From contig JAGGZT010000001.1 of NCBI GenBank assembly GCA_021161905.1, positions 1 through 40,182 on the forward strand: a stretch of 40,182 nucleotides of DNA, given 5' to 3'. The notes under the pieces are model-generated. The model was given only the letters and a program-made list of their open reading frames with translations, was not told the origin of the DNA and did not search any database. The DNA comes from Acidobacteriota bacterium (lineage in GTDB: Bacteria > Acidobacteriota > B3-B38 > Guanabaribacteriales > JAGGZT01). Within the stretch, counting starts at the first letter, position 1; each line of letters begins with the position of its first letter. Below are positions 15,837 to 23,779 of the stretch, piece by piece. The position numbers and the translations under genes were made by a program.

Positions 15837-17876
15837 TTATTCTTTCTCTTTTTTCTCCTTTTTTTCTTTTTTCTTCTCCCGTGGTGGAGCGGTCCACTTT
15901 ATCCCCCGGATGTACTTCTGCATCCAGGCAATCTCTTCAACCATAAGAATGCGCCGGTGATGTGGTTCCCTTATCCCATGGGGCTCCCGCGGGAAGCGGA
16001 TGAAGCGGACAGGAACGCCGAGCTCCCGTAGAGCATTATGGTAGTTCATCGACTGCTGAATGGTATCGGTGATATCACGCTCTCCGTGAAAGATGATAGA
16101 GGGGGTCTTTACATTTTTGATATAGGTGTAGGAGGAGTGTTTCAGATAGCCATCGGGGTTATCCCAAGGGGTGCCGCCTATATACCACAGTTTCACATCG
16201 TAGTTGAAGCCCTGTCCATACTCCGAGCGCCAATCGCAGACCATCGCCCCGAGGGAGGCTGCTTTGAACCTATTGGTCTTCGTTATCGTCCACCCAGAGA
16301 GGATACCGCCATAGCTCCAGCCTCGGATACCGAGTTTGTCCGGGTTAGCAATCCCTTTCTTGATCACATAATCCACCCCGGTCATCAGATCCCAATAATC
16401 GCCGCCACCGATATCGTGCATATTCCCCCGGAGGAACTTATCGGTATAGCCACTGCTCCCTCTCACATTGGGACAGAGCATTGCGTACCCTAAACCGGTA
16501 TAAACCTGGTATTCTCCGTTAAACCTATTAGTGAATACCCCTGCAGGACCACCGTGAACATTGAGGATAAGAGGAAGCTTTCCCTTCTTGCCAGCTGGGA
16601 GATAGAGCAAACCCTCGATCTTAAGCCCGTCCTTACTCTTCCAGTGAATGATCTTCATATCAGCTAAAGCGATCTCCTTCCTTATCCAAGGATTGGCATC
16701 GGTGATCCTAATCGGCTTAGCACTGGGGAGATCTGCAATCCATATGTCAGGCGGGGTCTTGTAATCAGAATAGGTATAAGCGAACCTCTTTCCGTCAGGC
16801 GTCATCGAGGCGATACGAGCAACGCCGGTGAAATTAGTGAGCTTCCTTATCCTCCCCGAAGCAACATCAAGCTCATAGAGATTGCTCGCAGTGCGCTGAA
16901 GTCCATTGAAGAAGACTTTGGAGCCATCAGGACTAAACCGATACCAAGAAATATTTCCCTCAAATCTTCCAGAGAGCATACGGTATTTTCCGGTATTGAT
17001 GTTGAAGAGCCAGATCTTATCGTTGGCAAGTTTCCAGGTCTTGTCGTCAGGCGCGAGATAGGCGATGTGCTCTCCGTCCGGCGAGAAAGAAACACCCATC
17101 TCCGGGGCTTGGTTATGGGTGAGCTGGGTTATCTTGCCTCCTTTTATATCTACTATACATATCTCCGCTCGGTACATCTCGTTTCGATGGTTCTCGAGCC
17201 GTCTTACGAAGACTATCTTGTCGCCCTTAGGAGAAACATCAAACCCCTGAACCCGCATTTTCTCCTTGGTAATCGGTTTTATCTCTTTGGTCTTGACATC
17301 CACTACCCACAGGTTGGACCAACTGCCTCGATACTGTCCATTGGGTCCTTCGTCGACATAGATGACATCATCTCCCTGCTTCATCTTCTTCTCCACCTCG
17401 GGGTCGACCGGATCAGGAGAGAGGAACACTATCTTCTTGCCATCCTTGGTCCATTTGAAGGAGATAATACTTGCTTTATGCTTGGTCAGCTGGAACGCCT
17501 CACCACCGGTTGTCCTAATGAGCCATATCTGGCTATATTTCTTCTTGTCCTTGCCTCGGCGGAGGAAAGCGATATACTTCCCATCCGGTGACCATTGGGG
17601 TGATCTATCCCCTTCTTCTGCAGTGTACTGGAACGCCTCACCACCAGTTGCCGGGATCATAAAGAGTTTTGAGACCCACTTATTCTTTTCCCAGTTAAGG
17701 GTGGTTTTAGTGAAAAGGATCCATTTCCCATCAGGAGAGAGCTGAGGGTTTCCTACCCGAACCATATTGAGAACATCGTCCACCGTCATTGCCCTCTTCT
17801 TCCCCTCTTGGGCAAAAAGAAGGGAGGAAAGGGCTAAGAAGAAAAGTATAAGGAGAACACCCTTTCTCCTTCGCAT
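15837..17876 (-). CDS. Secreted S9-family (prolyl oligopeptidase-type) peptidase with lysine-rich tail
   Basis: This 679-residue protein has signal peptide MRRRKGVLLILFFLALSSLLFA and an N-terminal beta-propeller with repeated SPDGK blades (from about residue 47 to 390). The C-terminal alpha/beta-hydrolase domain carries the oxyanion segment HGGPAG (441), nucleophile Ser521 in GWSYGG, Asp601 in GERD and His633 in EPHG. S9 enzymes of this shape cut short peptides, often as acylaminoacyl or dipeptidyl peptidases; which applies is unclear. The last 15 residues are almost only Lys and Glu (KKKEKKEKKEKE), an odd low-complexity tail. AAGGAGGTGTG is a strong ribosome site. Its own promoter and terminator make it a single-gene unit. 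Confidence 0.9.
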   Translation of the reverse strand: MRRRKGVLLILFFLALSSLLFAQEGKKRAMTVDDVLNMVRVGNPQLSPDGKWILFTKTTLNWEKNKWVSKLFMIPATGGEAFQYTAEEGDRSPQWSPDGKYIAFLRRGKDKKKYSQIWLIRTTGGEAFQLTKHKASIISFKWTKDGKKIVFLSPDPVDPEVEKKMKQGDDVIYVDEGPNGQYRGSWSNLWVVDVKTKEIKPITKEKMRVQGFDVSPKGDKIVFVRRLENHRNEMYRAEICIVDIKGGKITQLTHNQAPEMGVSFSPDGEHIAYLAPDDKTWKLANDKIWLFNINTGKYRMLSGRFEGNISWYRFSPDGSKVFFNGLQRTASNLYELDVASGRIRKLTNFTGVARIASMTPDGKRFAYTYSDYKTPPDIWIADLPSAKPIRITDANPWIRKEIALADMKIIHWKSKDGLKIEGLLYLPAGKKGKLPLILNVHGGPAGVFTNRFNGEYQVYTGLGYAMLCPNVRGSSGYTDKFLRGNMHDIGGGDYWDLMTGVDYVIKKGIANPDKLGIRGWSYGGILSGWTITKTNRFKAASLGAMVCDWRSEYGQGFNYDVKLWYIGGTPWDNPDGYLKHSSYTYIKNVKTPSIIFHGERDITDTIQQSMNYHNALRELGVPVRFIRFPREPHGIREPHHRRILMVEEIAWMQKYIRGIKWTAPPREKKKEKKEKKEKE

Positions 17877-17908
17877 AACACACCTCCTTTAGAAACCTTA
17901 CTGAGATG

Positions 17909-17938
17909 ATTCTAAAGGGGAAAAGGATAAAATTGCAA
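17909..17938 (-). promoter_or_regulatory. Promoter for the S9 peptidase gene
   Basis: The minus strand shows TTGCAA at 17938-17933, 18 bases, then TAGAAT at 17914-17909, about 33 bases before the ATG at 17876. Confidence 0.5.
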
Positions 17939-17989
17939 TTATTAAATAAGAGAATAACTGATTTTTTAAAGGAAGGGAGTTCGTTCGGC

Positions 17990-18829
17990 TTATTTGAACT
18001 CGAGGGCAACCAGATAATAAACTGCCACCGGCTTCCCCTGTAACATAGCTGGTTTATACTTCCACTTCTTCACCACAGAAAGGGCTGCTCGGTCTATTCT
18101 ACTGTTAATCGATTTGAGAACCCGGGCTTCCTTCACTGATCCATCTTTACCCACCACTATCCAAAGTATCACCTTGCCCCTGGTTCCAATCTGTCGGTCG
18201 ATCTTAGGAGTTACAGGAAGAACCTTCTTAAGTAATACTGGCGGAGTGATATCACTACTCAAGTGATATATCTTATTTTCCGGCTCCTTCGGTTTTTCCA
18301 CCTTGGGCTTTACTTCCGCTGTTTTGGAAGGGGCTGGTTTTATAGCGGCAAGCCGTTCATTAGCCAGATCCTTATATTCCTTCGCCAGATCATAATTGGG
18401 ATCTAAGCGCAGGACATTATTCATAATATCTATGGTCTTCTGGTAGTCCTTTTTGTGATAGCTGGTTTTCCCCTGAGCAAAGAGGGTCTCGATCAACCTC
18501 TTCTTTGCCAACTCAAACTGCTCTATTATCTTGGGGGAAGCCATTGATAAATTAAGGCTATATCCCGGGTCAATGGAAAGAAGCTTGATAAACTCCTCTT
18601 GTGCCTTCTCGTTCTGTCCTAAGGCGACATGGCTAAATGCAAGATATTTGTGACACTCGATCCTCTCTCTACTATCCAAGCTGGCTAAAGGAATGGAAGA
18701 AAGGGTCTCTATCGCCTTTTCGTATTCGCCGTTCCAATAAAGGGAAATCCCCTTCTCAAGCAGTGTTCCCTGTTGGAGAGGAAGCAATAATGTGCTTACA
18801 ATAGCTATCACCATTCCCACTTTGTACAT
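17990..18829 (-). CDS. TPR protein with C-terminal TonB-like domain
   Basis: ATG at 18829 is preferred because GGGGGA lies in front; an in-frame TTG at 18844 has no ribosome site. The product is 279 residues with a signal or anchor (MYKVGMVIAIVSTLLLPLQQG). TPR-like helices at about 25-165 include GISLYWNGEYEKAIETLSSI and KKDYQKTIDIMNNVLRLDPNYD. A Lys/Pro/Glu linker spans about 170-195. The end is a TonB C-terminal domain (VILWIVVGKDGSVKEARVLK, WKYKPAMLQGKPVAVYYLV). Such fusions are common in Acidobacteria-type genomes and probably bind outer-membrane or periplasmic partners. The DUF4388-PEGA gene lies 18 bases upstream in the same operon. Confidence 0.85.
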   Translation of the reverse strand: MYKVGMVIAIVSTLLLPLQQGTLLEKGISLYWNGEYEKAIETLSSIPLASLDSRERIECHKYLAFSHVALGQNEKAQEEFIKLLSIDPGYSLNLSMASPKIIEQFELAKKRLIETLFAQGKTSYHKKDYQKTIDIMNNVLRLDPNYDLAKEYKDLANERLAAIKPAPSKTAEVKPKVEKPKEPENKIYHLSSDITPPVLLKKVLPVTPKIDRQIGTRGKVILWIVVGKDGSVKEARVLKSINSRIDRAALSVVKKWKYKPAMLQGKPVAVYYLVALEFK

Positions 18830-18847
18830 CTCTACGTCCCCCAAATC

Positions 18848-20065
18848 TTACATTGTGATTTTCAGTAAAAAGGTCTGATTAGCTTTTATCTCAACCTCTC
18901 TCCGCTTCTCCCCCAAGGAAGGGTTTCTGAGGATGACGGTATGTCGTCCTACAGGAAGCTTCATCCGTTTCATGGGTGTTTGTCCTATATGCTTTCCATC
19001 TATATAGACCTCTGCCCAGGGAGTAACCACTATCTGAAGGTATCCGAAATTATTGAAGGTATATCTCTTGGTAATACTGCTACCATTTGAAATTCTGATC
19101 TTATCAGTAATTACTCCCACGAAGTTGGGGTTTGAGAGAGTGATAGTGTGTTCTCCTTCAGTTAACTTGATCTTCCCCATAGGGGTTTCCCCTACTTTCT
19201 TTCCATCTATCGTCACCTCTGCCCAAGGATTGACAATTACAAGGAGATATCCGAAACCAGGAGGTTTTGGTTTGGAAACGGGGGGTGTCTTTTTGACCAC
19301 TGCCATCTTAGGAGGAATCTTTTCAGCAGGGGGGGTAGCCTCTATGGTAGTGGTTGTAGGAGAAACCGAAGTGGAAGGTACCTCATTCTTAACGCCTGTT
19401 GGTTTAGATACTCCCATTCCCACAGAGGCTTTGGCAGGTAGTCTTTTCGCCGAGGTCTCAGCCTTTTTCCCGAAGAACTTACTATAGAAGAGTAAGCCCA
19501 AGACAACCGCAAATATGGAGATAACGATCACTGGAATGATGGGCTTCTTCTTTTCCCCACCTCCAACCATTGAGACGAGGCTATCGCTTGCCCCCTCCTC
19601 TCCTTTTGTTTCTTCAACCGTTTCTTTATCTATTTCTTCAATCTTAACCGTTTCCCCAAACCCTGGGGTAAGTCCGATCTCCTTGGTAGCCGCTTCCAAA
19701 TCCAAAGGATGGGTCTTCGCTAAAAATTCTTTTCTTGTTTCGTCCAACTTGGTGAAAGCGCTTAACATCAAAGCTTCGGTATCCTTGCTGATGGTAACCT
19801 TGGGAAGGGTAGCTATCCCCTCTTCAATAACAAAATCTGCATCAACCCACTCCAGAAGATGAAGTACCGCCTCTTCCCCCTCGCTCTCTTCACCAGCAAA
19901 TGCGTGAAGCACCTTTCCATCTTTGAAAAATATCTTTCCTCTCCTCCCTTCGCGTTCGAGAACGAGGGTAGCTGTTCGTTTAGTCATCCCTAAAAGCTGG
20001 ATGATATCTACCAAACTTACATTCCCTAACTTACCGTAAATTCTTCTTTCTTTATCCAAATCCAT
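18848..20065 (-). CDS. DUF4388 (PATAN-like) - transmembrane - double PEGA protein
   Basis: The 405 residues fall into clear parts. A DUF4388 domain lies at about 8-110 (GKLGNVSLVDIIQLLGMTKR, then LVLEREGRRGKIFFKDGKVL). Next are an acidic linker, one membrane helix at about 175-196 (IIPVIVISIFAVVLGLLFY), and a Pro/Thr/Lys linker. Two PEGA repeats follow, at about 272-337 and 341-405, each with PWAEV.IDGK..G.TPM. Topology would place DUF4388 in the cytoplasm and PEGA outside, so it looks like a trans-membrane adaptor linking a cytoplasmic state to the envelope. DUF4388 domains occur in gliding and signalling proteins. ATG at 20065 follows a G-rich GGGGGG tract. It is first in a two-gene operon with the TPR-TonB gene. 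Confidence 0.85.
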   Translation of the reverse strand: MDLDKERRIYGKLGNVSLVDIIQLLGMTKRTATLVLEREGRRGKIFFKDGKVLHAFAGEESEGEEAVLHLLEWVDADFVIEEGIATLPKVTISKDTEALMLSAFTKLDETRKEFLAKTHPLDLEAATKEIGLTPGFGETVKIEEIDKETVEETKGEEGASDSLVSMVGGGEKKKPIIPVIVISIFAVVLGLLFYSKFFGKKAETSAKRLPAKASVGMGVSKPTGVKNEVPSTSVSPTTTTIEATPPAEKIPPKMAVVKKTPPVSKPKPPGFGYLLVIVNPWAEVTIDGKKVGETPMGKIKLTEGEHTITLSNPNFVGVITDKIRISNGSSITKRYTFNNFGYLQIVVTPWAEVYIDGKHIGQTPMKRMKLPVGRHTVILRNPSLGEKRREVEIKANQTFLLKITM

Positions 20066-20231
20066 ACCCCCCGCCCCTGATAATTTCTCTAAAGTAATAT
20101 TTAAATGTTGCTTATTTTTGCCCCCTATGCTTAAATATTTATATAACCATCAGGTGGTTTCTCTTTTCTTTTTTATCTTGGCAAAATATTTAAGGTTTGT
20201 CAAGATTTTAGTCAAGGCAGAAATTTAAAAA

Positions 20232-20246
20232 TATAATTGAGGAGGG
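20232..20246 (+). promoter_or_regulatory. TATAAT box and ribosome site before the aminotransferase gene
   Basis: TATAAT at 20232-20237 is followed directly by GAGGAGGG at 20239-20246 and ATG at 20252. If used as the -10, the leader would be only about 8 bases and cut the ribosome site, so the real promoter may lie further up in this AT-rich 186-base gap. Confidence 0.3.
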
Positions 20247-20251
20247 ATAAG

Positions 20252-21553
20252 ATGAAAGAAGAAAGCGTCTTTCAAGGGGCTGTCTTTGAAAGAAGGAAGT
20301 TTATAAGATCTATTCTTGCCGGGGGGATAACATTGAGTCTCTTTCCGAGGGAGGCTTTTTCCCTCCAATCGGTTCTTAGGCTTGACCGAAAGCATATAAG
20401 GCGAGAGGCACCTGATGGTACTTTCTGGAGCCGATGGAAGAAGGAACTCGCCTTTGAGGACGGGCTGATCCTTATGAACAATGGAACGGTCGGTCCTATA
20501 CCCAAGCCGGTATTCCGTCGCCTCGTCAATTATTGGAGGATGCAGGCGATAGATCCTTTCTGCGACTTTATGCTCGGTGCGGGGGTGGAGGAGGTTAGAG
20601 AGAAAGTAGCGGACTTCATAAACGCCTCGCCCAATGAGGTAGTGCTTACCAGAAACACCACCGAAGGGATAAACTTTGTGGCGAACGGTCTTCCATTGAA
20701 GAAGGGTGATGAAGTCCTTATCTCCAACCTCGAGCATCCGGCAGGAATAGGACCGTGGAAGCTGAAGGAAAAGCGTGAAGGGATAGTAATTAAGGTGGCT
20801 GAGATTGGACCTGAGCCGAAGGGGAAAGAAGAGATTATAAGGGCAATAGAGCGAGCGATAACCCCGAGGACAAAGGTGATAAGCCTGAGCCACACCGTGT
20901 ACATAACGGGGCTCATCACCCCTATGGCTGAGATCTCAAAGCTCGCTCATGATAAGGGCATCCTCGTGCTCGCCGATGGTGCTCATGGGATAGGGATGCT
21001 GGACCTCGATATGAAAAAGCTCGGGGTCGATTTCTACGCTACCAGCCCTTACAAGTGGTTAGGGGCACCGGTAGGCAATGGGATATTGTATATAAGGAAG
21101 GAGGTTCAAGACAGGCTGTTTCCCACCATCACTTCTGGCGACTGGGAGAAAAGAAAAGGAGCGAGAAGATTTGAACCACAAGGGCAAAGGGCGATACCGG
21201 TGAAAATCGCCCTGGGAGACGCAATAGATTTCCAGAAAAAGATAGGCAAAAAGAGGATTGAACGGAGAATAAAAAGTCTTGCCACCTATCTCAGGCTCGA
21301 GCTACTTAAGATAAAGGGGGTGAAACTTTACACCTCGCTTGATCCCGAACTTTCAGCTGGGCTAACCACCTTCTCTGTGGAGGGGGTAGAAAATCAGAAG
21401 ATAGTCGATTACCTTAAGGAGAAGTATTACCTGGTTATAAGAACCATCGGGGGAAACTTGAAGTTGAATGCAGTAAGGGCTTCTACGCATTACTACCATA
21501 CCTATGAGGAGGTAGATCTCCTTCTCCGAGGAATAAGGGAACTGTTGAAGTAA
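20252..21553 (+). CDS. Class V aminotransferase-fold PLP enzyme with Tat-like signal
   Basis: The start is ATG at 20252 behind GAGGAGGG; 433 residues. A twin-arginine signal is visible at 14-37 (ERRKFIRSILAGGITLSLF), so this PLP enzyme is probably exported already folded with its cofactor. The fold-type-I pattern follows: RNTTEGINFVANGL (134-147), Asp242 in LADGAHG, and the PLP lysine Lys268 in TSPYKWLGAPVGNG. It is closest in style to isopenicillin-N-epimerase or cysteine-desulfurase-like members; the reaction (epimerisation, lyase or transamination) cannot be told. It is a single-gene unit ended by a strong terminator. Confidence 0.87.
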   Translation: MKEESVFQGAVFERRKFIRSILAGGITLSLFPREAFSLQSVLRLDRKHIRREAPDGTFWSRWKKELAFEDGLILMNNGTVGPIPKPVFRRLVNYWRMQAIDPFCDFMLGAGVEEVREKVADFINASPNEVVLTRNTTEGINFVANGLPLKKGDEVLISNLEHPAGIGPWKLKEKREGIVIKVAEIGPEPKGKEEIIRAIERAITPRTKVISLSHTVYITGLITPMAEISKLAHDKGILVLADGAHGIGMLDLDMKKLGVDFYATSPYKWLGAPVGNGILYIRKEVQDRLFPTITSGDWEKRKGARRFEPQGQRAIPVKIALGDAIDFQKKIGKKRIERRIKSLATYLRLELLKIKGVKLYTSLDPELSAGLTTFSVEGVENQKIVDYLKEKYYLVIRTIGGNLKLNAVRASTHYYHTYEEVDLLLRGIRELLK

Positions 21554-21560
21554 AAAAATT

Positions 21561-21598
21561 AAAGGGGGAGGCTTTCATCTACTACCTCCCCCTTTTTT
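21561..21598. terminator. Bidirectional terminator between two convergent genes
   Basis: AAAGGGGGAGG (21561-21571) pairs with CCTCCCCCTTT (21585-21595), with T6 on the plus side and TTTAATTTTTTT on the minus side. It can stop both the aminotransferase and the S9 transcript. Confidence 0.9.
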
Positions 21599-21612
21599 CT
21601 TTGATTAAAAGG

Positions 21613-23640
21613 TTACTTGAGATAGGTAGCCAACCACTCGTAGATCGTTTTCCACCAAAGCTCAGCGTTAAGTGGTTTCAACACCCAGTGTCCTTCATCG
21701 GGGAAATAAAGTAGCTTAGAGGGTATCCCCTTCCGCTGAAGGGCAGTAAACACCTGGAGCCCCTGATCCACCGTCACTCGGAAGTCCTGTTCCCCGTGGA
21801 TGATGAGCATTGGAGTCTTGAAATTGGCGACATAATTGTGGGGAGACCATTTCTCATAGAGCTCCTTGTTCGTCCAGGGGGTTCCTCTAAACTCCCATTC
21901 GGGGAACCAGAGCTCCTCAGTGGAGAAATACATACTGACCGTATTGAATACCCCATCGTGATTTACCAGACAGCGGAACCTATCAGTATGCCCTTCTAAC
22001 CAATTTATCATATAGCCACCGTAGGAGGCGCCAGCAGCTGCGATCCTATTCTTATCGATGAACGGATAGTGGGAAAGGACATAATCCACACCATTCATCA
22101 GGTCAATGAATACCTTGCCCCCCCAATCGCCTGATATCTCATCGGTGAACTTCTGCCCATAACCTGTGCTTCCCCTCGGATTGACCATCACCACTACATA
22201 GCCCGGAGCGGCAAACATCTGGGCATTCCAACGATAATGGAAGAAATCGCTCCAAGCGCCTTGCGGTCCTCCGTGGATAAGATAGACCATCGGGTATTTC
22301 CGCTTCGGATCGAAACCTGGAGGCTTCAGGAGGAATCCGTGAACCTTTGTCCCTCCAGCCCCCTTGAACCAGAACTCCTCAGCCGGGTTCATCTCAAGTT
22401 GGGAAAGGAGAGCGTCATTAATATGGGTTAGTTGTCTTACCCCGGTCCCATTGGCTCGAGCGACATAGAGGTCCACTGGATGATTCATACTCTGGCGACA
22501 AAAAAGGAGAGACTTGCCATCAGGACTTACCCTAAGACTGGTATTATAGCTTTTGCCGATAAGTTTAACCACCTTTCGGGAGGAAATGGAAACCATATAG
22601 ATCGAGGAATACCCTTCATCCTGAGCTGTGAAATAAAGCTTCTTTGAATCCGGTGACCAAACAACACCTCCCACCGAACGATCGAGATCTTTTGTAAGAC
22701 TGCTAATAGTACCCTTCTCCCGATCGTAAAGCATTAGCTGATAGCGGTCGGATTCAAATCCAGGTCTCATCTGAGCTCTGAAGGCGATATAACGCCCGTC
22801 CGGGGAGTAGATCGGTTGATTGTCGTTTGCCTTGTTGGTAGTAATCCTCTTCGGTCTCCCGCCGGTTACCGGAACTACGAAGAGATCGTTATTGGTGCTT
22901 ATCGCCACCATAGGATCGGTATTCATCTCGAAGCAGATCTCCTTCCCATCCGGAGAGAAGCTGAAAGCAGGAGAACCTCCAAGGGATATGGGAGGAACAT
23001 CGTGATAGCCTGGGGTGAGATCGCGCGGCTTGCCACCCTCTGCTGGTATTACAAAAAGATGGCTCCATTTTCCATTACGCCAGCTCGCCCAATGCCGATA
23101 GAGAAGGTGATCGATTATCCTCGCCTTCACCTTGCTCTTCGCTTTCTCCAAGTCTCGCTTTTTGTTCTCCTCGTCACTCTTAGCATCAGGATATACCCGG
23201 GAGACGAAAGCAAGGTACTTTCCATCAGGGGACCACTCTACCAAGTTAGCACCGGTCCAAAGATGGGTGATTTGTCTTGCCTCTCCTCTCTCCAAGGGAA
23301 GGACCCACACTTGGGGCTTACCGCTTCTGGTTGAGATGAAAGCAAGCCTCTTCCCATCCGGCGAAAAACGAGGATGGAAATCGGCTCCCTTACTGTTTGT
23401 CAACTTCCTCGGTTCACCACCAGAAAAGGGAACAACCCAGATATCACTGTCACCACGATTCGTCTCCGTGCTGTAATAAGTGATCACAAAAGCCACCAGC
23501 TTTCCGTCTGGAGAGATCTGTGGATCGGATACCCTACCGATGCTGATCAAATCGTTAAAGGTGATAGGGTGCTTTGCCTGGGCGGCGAAAAGGGAAACGC
23601 CTGCCAGTAAAATCAAAATAAAGGTAGCTAATCTCTTCAT
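21613..23640 (-). CDS. Secreted S9-family peptidase (acylaminoacyl/dipeptidyl-peptidase type)
   Basis: This 675-residue protein has signal peptide MKRLATFILILLAGVSLFA. A beta-propeller of SPDGK repeats spans about 40-400. The catalytic domain has HGGPQG (456), Ser539 in GASYGG, Asp619 in GEQDFR and His651 in DEGHW. GASYGGYM with a WSPHNY segment after it resembles the DPP V / acylaminoacyl-peptidase branch rather than the GWSYGG branch seen in the other two S9 genes here. It would release dipeptides or blocked residues from oligopeptides outside the inner membrane. A strong GAGGGAGGAAGAGGG ribosome region precedes the ATG. It is flanked by terminators on both sides. Confidence 0.9.
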   Translation of the reverse strand: MKRLATFILILLAGVSLFAAQAKHPITFNDLISIGRVSDPQISPDGKLVAFVITYYSTETNRGDSDIWVVPFSGGEPRKLTNSKGADFHPRFSPDGKRLAFISTRSGKPQVWVLPLERGEARQITHLWTGANLVEWSPDGKYLAFVSRVYPDAKSDEENKKRDLEKAKSKVKARIIDHLLYRHWASWRNGKWSHLFVIPAEGGKPRDLTPGYHDVPPISLGGSPAFSFSPDGKEICFEMNTDPMVAISTNNDLFVVPVTGGRPKRITTNKANDNQPIYSPDGRYIAFRAQMRPGFESDRYQLMLYDREKGTISSLTKDLDRSVGGVVWSPDSKKLYFTAQDEGYSSIYMVSISSRKVVKLIGKSYNTSLRVSPDGKSLLFCRQSMNHPVDLYVARANGTGVRQLTHINDALLSQLEMNPAEEFWFKGAGGTKVHGFLLKPPGFDPKRKYPMVYLIHGGPQGAWSDFFHYRWNAQMFAAPGYVVVMVNPRGSTGYGQKFTDEISGDWGGKVFIDLMNGVDYVLSHYPFIDKNRIAAAGASYGGYMINWLEGHTDRFRCLVNHDGVFNTVSMYFSTEELWFPEWEFRGTPWTNKELYEKWSPHNYVANFKTPMLIIHGEQDFRVTVDQGLQVFTALQRKGIPSKLLYFPDEGHWVLKPLNAELWWKTIYEWLATYLK

Positions 23641-23724
23641 CCCTCTTCCTCCCTCGAGTTAATTCAATTGCGAACTTTTCTCCATTTTACCATCTCCCAT
23701 TGGGAAATAAAGCCTATTATTTTA

Positions 23725-23756
23725 GAAAAAAACAGCCAGGATTAAACCTGGCTGTT
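23725..23756 (-). terminator. Terminator for the M2 peptidase gene
   Basis: AACAGCCAGG and its perfect complement form a 10-base-pair stem (23731-23740 with 23747-23756) with a 6-base loop, followed on the minus strand by a run of seven or more Ts that begins in the stem. Confidence 0.9.
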
Positions 23757-23779
23757 GATAGAAACGAGCAGAAGCCTTT

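Noticed and set aside
20225-20893. 222-residue open frame on the minus strand
   Set aside because: It is antisense to the class V aminotransferase, whose PLP and Tat motifs are clear; the composition (many Tyr, Arg, Pro) is that of a shadow frame.
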